DNA of 19,088 bases from Chrysochromulina tobinii (Eukaryota > Haptophyta > Prymnesiales > Chrysochromulinaceae): positions 1-19,088 of the forward strand of contig JWZX01001382.1 of assembly GCA_001275005.1 (NCBI GenBank), in the 5' to 3' direction. The notes under the pieces are model-generated. The model had not been told where the DNA came from and did not search any database. It worked only from the letters and a program-made list of their open reading frames with translations. This document shows positions 1-7,586 of this stretch, piece after piece; the stretch's first letter is position 1; each line of letters starts with the position of its first letter. The translations under genes and the position numbers were made by a program.

Positions 1-1907
1 GGGCTTCGGTTTGACCGCTGCGGGCGCCGCTGTGGGCGCCGCGGTGGGCGCCGCTGTGAGCGCCGCTGTTGACGCCGCTGCAGGCGCCTTGGCTGCTGAG
101 GGAGGAGACATGACTGCTGCAGACGGCAGCTCCGCCGCTGCATCTTGCGCCTCTGCCTCCACCTCCGCGCCCGCTTCCTCTGACGCCACCGACTCGCCCA
201 CCTTCGCCTCTTTCGCCCCCGCCTCTTCCTTCGCCTCCTTCGCCTCCTTCGCCTTGGCCTTGGCCTTGGCCGCTGCCGCTCCCGCCTTGGTCGCCGAGGC
301 CACTTGTGCGGCAGCCTCCGCCGCCATCGCTGCCTCCGCCGCCATCGCTGCTGCTTCGGTCGCCTTCACCTCCCCCGATGCCCTCGCCGCCTCGGCCGCC
401 TCGCATGCAAATGCTCGGCACGGCGCCTCGCCCGCCTCCCTCGCCGCCTCGGCCGCCTCGGCCGCGGCCTTCGCCTCCTTCTGCCGTTGCCGTTTGGCTG
501 CCTTTTTGGCTGCCTCAGTTGTCGGCGCATCGCCTCGTGCCGCGGCGGCCGCCGACGACGGAGGCGGCGCGGCGGCCGCCGATGAGGGAAGCGTCGTCGT
601 GGGCGCGGAAGACGGAGGCGTCGTCGTGGGCGCGGGGGACGCGGAGGCCCCCGCCTCGCCCACGACGACGCCCTTAGCCGCCTTCTTGGAGGACTTTTTG
701 AGAGCATCTCGCATCTTGCGCGCCTCTACCAAGAGGGCCTTGTCCACCTTTCGACCCTCGCATTCTTCGAGCACCTGTGATTTACAGCATTCAAAGAGGC
801 GCTCAGATGGCACAGTGGCACTCAGAGGGCCCTTAGAGGGCGCTCAGAGGCGTTACGAGGCACTCATAGGTTTTCGGAGGCACTCAGAGGCAATCACACT
901 CAATCACACTCAATCACACTCAATCACAGCACCTGCCGCAGCTCCTCAAGCTGCCCGCGGCCCATGGCAGCCCGTAGCCTCTCCATGGCATCGAGCGCCG
1001 CCGCCTCGGCCCGCTTTGCCTCGGCGTCACGCTGAGCAGCTAGATCGGCCTGACGCCGCTTGAGCTCCTTCTGTAGCTCTTGCACGTGGGCGGCCTCGTG
1101 CTGACGGCGTGTCTTGCGTGCCTCGGCAAACTGCTTCCGCATCAGCTCAGCCAGTGGATCGTCGTCGTCGTCGTCGTCGTCGAAGGGGTCGAGTTCCTCG
1201 ACACGATCAGCGTATTTAGCGCTGCTACCGCCGCCCATCCCACGGCCCATCCCGCCCATCCCAAACATCTGCGCAATGTCGGGAGGAAGACCACCCATCC
1301 CGCCAAACCCACCGCCCATCCCGCCCATGCCACCGCCCATCCCGCCCATGCCACCGCCCATGCCACCGCCCATCCCGCCCATGCTCCCTCCCATCCCGCC
1401 GAACATTGCCTTGGCCTCGCGCACCTGCCGCAGGAGCTCCTCAGCCATGTTGTCACCGCCCATGCCACCGCCCATACCACCACCCATACCACCACCCATG
1501 CCACCACCCATGCCACCGCCCATGCCTGGCATGCCGCCAAACGCAAAGCCGGGCATGCCCCCCATGCTGCCTCCAAACATTTCTGCAAATCCTGCAGGCA
1601 TGCTGCCGCCCATGCCGCCGCCGCCGCCGCCGCCGCCGCCCATGCCGCCAAACATTTGTCGCAGGAGCTCTTCGACATCCATGCCGTCCGGCATACTGCC
1701 ACCAAAGGGCGACTCGCTGCGCGAGGACACGCGCTCGTATGCCTCACCGAGCTGCTGGAACTCCTCAGTGCTGCCGCCCTTGTCGGGGTGCGCCTTCTGC
1801 GCCAGCTTTCGGTACGCTCGCTTGGCTTCGGCGTCGATGCTCGCCTCGTCCATGTTGCGGTCCAGGCCAAGCATCTTGAAAGCGGCGTCCAAGCTCATCG
1901 GCGCCAT
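1..1907 (-). CDS. J-domain (DnaJ-like) co-chaperone with Gly-Met repeat tract, partial (left edge)
   Basis: Two exons are seen: 1907-933 and 774-1, and the second is still open at the window edge. Counted from the ATG at 1907, residues 4-60 form a J domain with HPD at 40-42 followed by KGG. This loop is what stimulates Hsp70 ATPase activity in the family. Next comes a long Gly/Met tract (about residues 85-225, MGG and GGGM units), then an acidic run of eight Asp, then a charged helical stretch likely to form a coiled coil. Reading straight on would stop soon after the Gln codon at 933-935. Removing the intron 775-932 keeps the frame into a 258-codon exon rich in Ala, Lys, Glu and Pro with AKEAKEAKEE-type runs. 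An in-frame ATG at 1985 would add 26 residues but precedes no conserved sequence. There is no zinc finger or standard C-terminal substrate domain, so this is not a classical type I DnaJ. Compartment and client are unknown. Confidence 0.82.
775..932 (-). other. Intron of the J-domain gene (158 bp, phase 0)
   Basis: The donor is CAG|GTGCTG and the acceptor TCACAG|GTGCTC. The octamer CAGGTGCT occurs at both ends. The interior is almost all degenerate short repeats: four copies of a GTGATTGAGT-type decamer, then variants of CTCTGAGTGCC. Splicing joins the coiled-coil exon to a downstream exon with the same charged composition, in frame. This is inferred from the sequence, without transcript evidence. 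Confidence 0.72.
1235..1660. repeat. Coding minisatellite, degenerate 12-bp unit (Gly-Met tract)
   Basis: The plus strand shows many variants of CCACCGCCCATG and CCGCCCATCCCG in tandem. A pure CCG run lies at 1617-1640. On the minus strand they encode the Gly/Met-rich linker of the J-domain protein. Tracts like this are prone to copy-number change. Confidence 0.85.
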
Positions 1908-2478
1908 GTGTGTGAGCTCTCTTTGCGGCGAGCCGCGAAGTTGCAAGTTCCTCGATCTCGTGAGAGCTCTCAAATCTGAAGTCAAATCAAGTCAAATCAA
2001 GAGTCGGTGTCGGGTACAGTAGTTCAGTTCAGTTCAGTTCAGTACCGGGTACTGGGTGCCGTACCGGTTCAAAAACACCGGGGGGAGCCGGTAGACAGGT
2101 CGAGCGGCCTCGAGCCGCGGTCCCCGATGGCAATGCGAGGAGGTGCTTGCTGAGGGGGTGCTTGATGAAAGGCGGAAAGGCAGGTTTGATTCGATTTTTC
2201 TGGCTACTCGGCGCTCGAGCGCGGCGTAGCAGACCGCGCTGCGCGGGGTGGCGGAGTCCGCGCAGTCCCCGGACGCGTGACGTACCGCGCATCCCCCGGT
2301 CGGCGCTCGGGCCACGGGCGGGCCGCGGGGGGTTGTTTGATGTTTCGGTCGTCGTAGGGCGACGGGTCCGGGAGAACGGAAAGACACCCAAAATAGCATG
2401 AAAAATAATCACGCAGTCGCTCTAGTTCGCTCCAAAACGAGCTCAGCCCACAAGACCACACTCACCGATCACGTATCT
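1908..2478. other. Intergenic: J-domain gene promoter side and 3' flank of the FAS1 gene
   Basis: No convincing gene is present. The stretch holds two copies of GTCAAATCAA (1981-2000), a pentanucleotide array of AGTTC (2021-2042) and a GTTCAAAAACACCGGG motif near 2067 that recurs near 6028. The remainder is GC-rich, with short ORFs in several frames and no conserved motif. Confidence 0.6.
2021..2042. repeat. (AGTTC)n pentanucleotide array
   Basis: Four tandem AGTTC units plus a partial one lie about 115 bp upstream of the J-domain ATG, flanked by GTAC-containing sequence on both sides. Confidence 0.8.
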
Positions 2479-3891
2479 TCAAGCGGGCAGGATGACGGAG
2501 TCGATGACGTGGATCACGCCGTTGGAGCACTCGATGTCGGTCGTGACGACCTTGGCGCCATCAACCATGACGCCGTCCTTGCCAACCTTGATGGTGGCCT
2601 CGGCCCCGTTGACGGTTTTCACCTTCTGGCCATCCATGGTGACGACAGTGCTGGCCATCACCTTGCCGGAGATGACGTGGTACGTGAGGATGGCGGCGAG
2701 CTTGGCCTTGTTCTCGGGCTTGAGGAGGTCGTCGACGGTGCCCGCGGGCAGCTTGGCGAAGGCGTCATCAGTCGGCGCGAAGACGGTGAACGGGCCCGCC
2801 GACTTTATCGTCTCGACGAGGCCGGCGGCACCGAGGGCAGCAGCGAGGGTCTTGAAGGAGCCAGCAGCGACCGCAGTGTCGACGATGTCCTTGGCTGCCG
2901 CCCTGCGCTGCGCCTCACGCACCGCCCCCTGCCCGCCCGCGAAGAAGGTGCGCGTCCTGTCGTTGACTCCGACGCCCATCGCAAGAATCTCTTTTTGGAT
3001 CTCATCCGCCTTGTCAAACTCTCGGCGGAACTTGCAATCCTGCCGCCGCAGCAGCAGCTCCTGTACGGTCTCGGCCCTCACGCCTGCGGGCAGTTTACCG
3101 GTGACCGTGTACGGCGGAGGCGGAGCCTTCTTTTCCTCCTTTGGCACCGCCACCGGCCGGTTGGCCACGTCAAAGTACTGCCGCGTGCGGTCGTTGATGA
3201 AAATGCCCATGCTGATCAACTCGTCTTGCAACTGGTCCGCGGTCGCATAGTCTTTATCGCGCTTAGCCGCGGCGCGGCGCGCCATGAGCGCCGCCACAGC
3301 GTCAGCGTCCACGCCCGCGGGCAACGCGCCCTCGAGGGCGTAGTCCCCCATGCGTGGGGCCCCAGCGTCCGCCCCGGTTGGCACTGGACGTTCTCCCGGC
3401 ATCGTGCCCCGTGGCCGAGGACCTGCAGGCGCAGAAGGCGCGGAGGTGCGCACAATCTCGATGCGCCTGCGAGCCGCCTCTTTGTCCTCAGCCGCGAGAG
3501 TGATGAGCGATCGTTTGGACCGCACCTTTGCCCAGGTCGCCTCGTCGCAGCCGAGGGCGACAAGCTCAGCAGGCAGCGCAATGGTCACGCCCGTGACGGA
3601 GGGCGCGTTGCGAAGCATGGCGATGCGCTCGCGAGCAGTCTGCTCATCGCCCGCGTTTGCAAGCTTAATCAACGTACCTTTGCTCCTCACCTTGGCCCAG
3701 AGCTCGGCATCGCAGCCCCATGCCTCAAGGATCCGTGGCATGACCACGTCGGGCTTTGGAGCGCGATCCTGCTCCTCGATCGCTTTGAGGCGCTCATAGG
3801 CGACATTCATCGTTGGCAAAGTGCCGCGAGGCGGAGCGACCCGGATGATGAGTGTGAGAGGCAGAATCGCCGAGATGCACAACATCGTCAT
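2479..3891 (-). CDS. FAS1 (fasciclin) domain protein with two kinds of internal repeat
   Basis: A single 470-aa exon. Residues 4-20 are hydrophobic and could be a signal peptide or anchor. A second ATG at 3810 would remove them. Residues 47-98 and 102-152 are two copies of one repeat, both with the core GCD..xWAKVRSK and a shared LIxLA. Residues 184-240 and 261-317 are two copies of a second repeat that starts with LPAGV, passes through RR...K and AD..Q.E and ends in NDRTR. This second helical unit resembles the module near the C-terminus of cysteinyl-tRNA synthetases (my comparison from memory). Residues 334-470 are a complete FAS1 domain, with the H1 motif [14 protein letters not shown] and the H2 motif [15 protein letters not shown]1 domains mediate adhesion or protein contacts, usually outside the cell or in organelles. 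The role of the full protein is unknown. It lies 155 bp from the TraB gene on the same strand. Confidence 0.87.
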   Translation of the reverse strand: MTMLCISAILPLTLIIRVAPPRGTLPTMNVAYERLKAIEEQDRAPKPDVVMPRILEAWGCDAELWAKVRSKGTLIKLANAGDEQTARERIAMLRNAPSVTGVTIALPAELVALGCDEATWAKVRSKRSLITLAAEDKEAARRRIEIVRTSAPSAPAGPRPRGTMPGERPVPTGADAGAPRMGDYALEGALPAGVDADAVAALMARRAAAKRDKDYATADQLQDELISMGIFINDRTRQYFDVANRPVAVPKEEKKAPPPPYTVTGKLPAGVRAETVQELLLRRQDCKFRREFDKADEIQKEILAMGVGVNDRTRTFFAGGQGAVREAQRRAAAKDIVDTAVAAGSFKTLAAALGAAGLVETIKSAGPFTVFAPTDDAFAKLPAGTVDDLLKPENKAKLAAILTYHVISGKVMASTVVTMDGQKVKTVNGAEATIKVGKDGVMVDGAKVVTTDIECSNGVIHVIDSVILPA

Positions 3892-4046
3892 CGTTTACGG
3901 CCGCAACAGTGTACGAGGCGCTAGAGCGTGAGAGGACATGAGAGGCGAGATTCGATCTTCGCGACATTTCCTGTGATCTTCGCAACATTTCTAGAAATTT
4001 GCTGCTGTGTTGGACGAGAAATTTTGTGCGCATCATCTCTCCCCCG

Positions 4047-5379
4047 TCACCTCTTCGCCTGCTGCTTCTGACTGCGCTCAAAGTAGTCCAGTCGGTCGCG
4101 CAACGCCACGACTAGCCACGTGGCGCCGCCGCCGAGCGCGAGGCTGCATGCGCCGGCGACGCGCCGCATCGTGCGTGAGCGCGCTATGCCAACAAGGGCG
4201 CCCAGCCCGAGCGCGCCGCCGCCGAGCGCGAGCAGCCTCGAAGGCGGCGGTGGCTCTTCGAGCGCCTTGGCGACCTTCTCGCGACGCGTCGCCTCGGGCG
4301 CGTTCCAAGCGGCCGTGATGCCCGGAACATGGGATTTGCCCACCACGCCCACCACGGTGCCCACCACGGCGCCCAACTCGGACGACTGGCTACCGGTAGG
4401 TCCGAGTGCCGTGTGGAGCGCCTCGGCGAGTACCCAATCGCGTTCGTCGAGAAGGATGCGACGGCACGTAGGGGTGTAATATAAGTCAAGATGGTCGAGG
4501 TGCGTGTAGGCCTCGAGGGACTCGCGCAGCCGTTGGCGCTGAAGCCGAGAGAGCGCGCGCGCGAGAGAGCGAGATCAGCGAGTCACGGAAGTCACGGCCA
4601 ATCAGTGTCACTCATGCCCAACCAGTGTCACTCATGGCAGTCACCTGCGCCTCGCCGATGAGTTCCTTGCACCAAAAGCGGCGCAGCAGGTCATACAGCA
4701 CAGCGTCCGCGAATCCGGGCACGGCGGCGGTGACGGCCCGCTCGGTCTGGTGCGCGAGCGTCGTGCCAAGCGCACGCAGCTTCGCCTCGCGCTCGTCGCT
4801 CGACGGCAGTGCCAGCGCACGCGCCAGCGCGTCGCTCGTCGCCTGCAGCTCGTGCGCCTCACGGTACCGTCGGTGCGCCTGCGCCTCCGCCCACGTGCCA
4901 TCCTCGAAGAGCAGCGCCCAGACAATCTCTGAGATGGGCACGAGCCGCCGCAGCCGCTGCTGCGTGAGCTCCATAGAACGGTCACCGAGCACCACGCGCG
5001 CGTTCAGGGTGCGCGCCTCGTCCACTGCAGCCCGGAACTCGCCGCCGACGGGCGCCGTCTCGAGGCTGCCCAGCGCGTCATACTGCAGGCTGATGAGGCT
5101 GGTCCAGTCCTTCAGCGCATCACTGAGTGTACCCGCCACGTCCGCGAGCGAGACGCCCGAGCTCCCTGCCTCGGACAGCTGCGTTGCGCCGCCGTAAGAG
5201 TGGTTCAGCATGTGCCGCCGACCGTCGCACAGCTCCACGACAACAGCGGACGGCTTGACTCGGCGCACGAGGTCGGCCGCGGCGGACGCGGACCCGCTCG
5301 CCATGTGGCACGTGCCCAGCAGGTACACGGTACCGCCGTCGGGGCGGTGGAGGACGGTCACGTTGTCGCCTTCCCCCAT
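4047..5379 (-). CDS. TraB/PrgY (TRABD-like) family protein
   Basis: Two exons, 5379-4645 and 4538-4047, give 408 aa. Residues 18-53 hold the family's N-terminal signature: LLGTCH (20-25), then a conserved Ser and VVVELCDGR. Exon 2 restores the C-terminal half: an acidic and basic helix with DERDWVLAEAL (276-286), then VVGKSHVPGI (about 310-319), matching the family's GxxH motif. Residues 346-365 and 372-391 are two hydrophobic segments followed by a basic tail, so the protein is probably membrane-anchored at its C-terminus. Family members are GxxH/Tiki-fold proteins, often on mitochondrial or plastid envelopes in eukaryotes. Their activity is not firmly settled and bacterial PrgY acts in pheromone shut-off. 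The ATG at 5379 has G at -3 and the signature follows closely. It is divergent from the Maf-like gene across 857 bp. Confidence 0.9.
4539..4644 (-). other. Intron of the TraB-family gene (106 bp, phase 0)
   Basis: The donor is GCGCAG|GTGACT and the acceptor GCTTCAG|CGCCAA. Without splicing, the frame stops ten codons into the intron. With splicing, the conserved second half of TraB is recovered in frame. The 5' part repeats TGAGTGACACTG twice and the 3' part is CT/CG dinucleotide-like. Confidence 0.88.
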
Positions 5380-6236
5380 TCCTTTTCGTCAAACACAAGC
5401 TGTCGTGTGAATAGGCTGTAACAGCTTGAACAAGGTCTTCTCACGCAAACCGGTTTTGTCCGCTGAACGCTTAAACGCTTAAACGCTGAACGCTGAAAGC
5501 CGTCCCCGATGATCGGGCGCCCGTCACCCCCGGCCCCGCCCGCCGCCCCCTCTCACAATTTCAATAAAATAAATAAATAATCCCTGCAATAAATATCCCT
5601 GGCCCCGGTGGCCGGCCGCCGTGCTGGCGCGGTGTCGAGCGGTGGCCGCGCCCGTTGCTTGGCCCGTTGCCGCGTCGCGCCGACGAGAACCCGGTCGAGG
5701 CCCTGCGGCCCTGGGTCGACAGGTGTGCCGGAACCATGCGGGGCCGGCAATTTGGGGCCGGATGTGCTTAAGATGTGTATAGTAAAATATGTGCTGCGCT
5801 GCTGCCTGCTTTATTCTGGCTGCGCATGATAACAATAAATAAGAAGCGTTATTCGCGTTCAAGCGGTTTTGTACAATAAGGCCCAGTAATCTCTCGCTCT
5901 TGTACAGGTTGTACCAGGCTCCAGGGTGGCGGTGGAGGGCGCGGCGCAGCTAAAATATATTCGACATCGAAGTGTACATCCTCCATGACGCCGGTCCCTA
6001 CCGGTACATGTATCGGTTCCAGACCGTTCAAAAACACCGGGTGAGGCGGTACGGGGACGGAACGGGGGTGGCGGGATGGGTAAGTTTGCTGACTGCTCCG
6101 TCGACGAAATCTAAATCTCCGAAAACCTGTGATCCAGAGCAGATCGCTCCCCACAGGGCACAGAGAGAGGTTCGGCGTTCTATGGACGACTGAAAGGTCC
6201 TTTCTGCAGCTCAGTAGCGGCTCCCGCTTCACAGAA
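5380..6236. other. Divergent intergenic region between the TraB-family and Maf-like genes
   Basis: No supported gene. It contains an octamer array (AACGCTTA/AACGCTGA variants, 5461-5497), an AT-rich island with AATAAA-type repeats (5556-5600) set in GC-rich DNA, and another AT-rich patch at 5765-5850. The repeat motif CCGTTCAAAAACACCGGG lies near 6026. A consensus-like donor GGTAAG at 6079-6084 and a TTTCTGCAG at 6201-6209 could bound a 5'-UTR intron of the Maf-like gene, but this is unproven. Confidence 0.5.
5461..5497. repeat. Octanucleotide array AACGCTTA/AACGCTGA
   Basis: Four to five near-identical 8-bp units in tandem. The run AAACGCTTAAACG recurs alone at 14318-14330. Confidence 0.75.
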
Positions 6237-7010
6237 ATGCTTTTAACCGACATCTCGGTGGTGCGCGCAGCGCACATTGTCCTTGCGTCGGCATCGATGA
6301 CCCGCGCGAACATCATCAATGATGTCATCCGCGCCAATGCTCGGATAGTCCCAGTTGGCCTCCCAGAGACGATTGATATCAGTGGCTACGCGCCGTTGCA
6401 GCTTGTCGAGGAGCTTTCGAAGCAGAAAGCGATCAGAGGATTTGCGAAGTGCGTGCCAGCGTTCGCGGCGAAGCATGCGCAGCCCCCCTCGCTCATCATC
6501 GGTGCAGAGACAGCTGTGGTGCTTGATGGCAAGGTTTTGGACAAGCCAAAATCGACGGACGATGCGAGGCGCATGCTTCGTGCCCTCTCGGATGCAGGCA
6601 CACACGCTGTGCTGACCGGAGTGTCACTCGCCTACGGTGACGACAAACCTGGTGCATACGCCATGCATACCTTCACCGAGGTGACATCGGTCGCGTTCAG
6701 AAAGCTGACCGACGACGAGATTGAAGAATACGTGGCCACTGGAGAGCCGATGGCGAGCAAAGGTGCATATAGCATCAAGGGCTTTGGCTCGTCCATTGTC
6801 ACGGGCATCACCGGCGACTACCAGAACGTGCTTGGCTTTCCAGTCGCTCGCTTTGTCCAAGAAGTCGACACTGGGCGTCTCGCCTCCTGGGTGGCTGCTG
6901 CTGCTCTCAAAGAAGGCTTGCCTGTGGGTGCACCCAAGGCTAAAGACGACACGCTCGTGAGCGCTATCGAGTGCCAAGACGTCGACGAGTGCGGGATGCC
7001 ATCGGATTGA
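6237..7010 (+). CDS. Maf/ASMTL-like nucleotide pyrophosphatase, divergent motifs
   Basis: A 257-aa product from the ATG at 6237, which has G at -3 and starts about 12 residues before the first motif. The frame is open from 6129, but the extra 36 residues show no conservation I recognise. Maf proteins hydrolyse nucleoside triphosphates, including modified ones, to monophosphates. Visible family landmarks are IVLASAS, ETID, a KA-containing helix, IIGAETAVVLDGKVLDKPKS, a long helix with ML..L, TGVSLAY, the EYVATGEP turn, then GAYSIKG, ITGDYQNVLGFPV. Several positions differ from the usual family sequence as I recall it: LASASPRR is LASASMTR, GADT is GAET, DKAG is ASKG, and the Gln of YxIQG is Lys. 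The fold is clear, but catalytic competence is uncertain. About 45 residues extend past the normal C-terminus. It is the only firm plus-strand gene. Confidence 0.87.
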   Translation: MLLTDISVVRAAHIVLASASMTRANIINDVIRANARIVPVGLPETIDISGYAPLQLVEELSKQKAIRGFAKCVPAFAAKHAQPPSLIIGAETAVVLDGKVLDKPKSTDDARRMLRALSDAGTHAVLTGVSLAYGDDKPGAYAMHTFTEVTSVAFRKLTDDEIEEYVATGEPMASKGAYSIKGFGSSIVTGITGDYQNVLGFPVARFVQEVDTGRLASWVAAAALKEGLPVGAPKAKDDTLVSAIECQDVDECGMPSD

Positions 7011-7586
7011 GAAACGCAATGCAGGCGAGCTCTGAGTCCACCCTGCTCCCGATCACCCTGCTTTTGGCCCTTTCAGTTACAGTTTCACCCCGCCGCGGGG
7101 AGGTACATGAGTGACAGGGTACAAACGATCCAGCTTTCGAGCTCTTTCGGAACAATAAAAGGAATAGCGGTGCGACACAACATATTACAGTCTCAGAGAA
7201 AAGCTGGGCTCGCATGACGGTCCACACACCGCGAGGGTCAACATGCTATCAACATGCTTGAACCAGTCGTTCACAGACACATCCCGGCGCGCTACCACCG
7301 GGATCGCCTAAACGACACGCGCGACGCTAGCTCTCATCCTGCATCCCATGCCTCCAGCTCAAAGCTGCTCTCGCGCCAGCGGGTAGCCGCCGTTAACGCC
7401 GCCCTTCTCGCCCCGCCGCGACGGAAACACCGCGATCAATCCCCACGCCGCATGCCCGACCGCATGCCCATGCTCAGAGCAGCTAAACGTCCCCGGACGG
7501 GTTCACAAATTTTCGGCCTTGTCGCAGTCCCTAATACAGATCTCCCCAGATCTCCCCCGCCGCACGTGCCGCGACATGACGGCGGC
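7011..7586. other. Convergent intergenic region between the Maf-like and ftsH genes
   Basis: No supported gene. An AATAAA hexamer at 7154-7159 lies about 145 bp past the Maf-like stop and could serve as its polyadenylation signal. A short tandem of AGATCTCCCC lies near 7540-7558, just past the ftsH stop. The long plus-strand frame here belongs to the antisense of ftsH. Confidence 0.5.

Noticed and set aside
11-1063. 350-codon plus-strand Ala/Ser-rich ORF
   Set aside because: It is the antisense of the J-domain protein's second exon and crosses its intron. Its low-complexity Ala/Ser composition follows from Lys/Ala/Glu codons on the other strand.
1080-2022. Two overlapping plus-strand ORFs rich in Pro/Met/Ile and His/Ala
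   Set aside because: They are mirror frames of the Gly-Met repeat. The minus strand has a canonical J domain with HPD.
2063-2080. GGTTCAAAAAC as a tRNA T-loop/B box
   Set aside because: No matching A box, anticodon stem or acceptor stem could be found at the right distance on either strand.
2398-3924. 508-codon plus-strand ORF, the longest in the window
   Set aside because: It is fully antisense to the FAS1 gene, whose H1 and H2 motifs and internal repeats prove the minus frame.
6129-6236. Start of the Maf-like gene at 6129
   Set aside because: The extra 36 residues show no targeting signature or conservation, and the ATG at 6237 has a better context and sits close to the first conserved motif.
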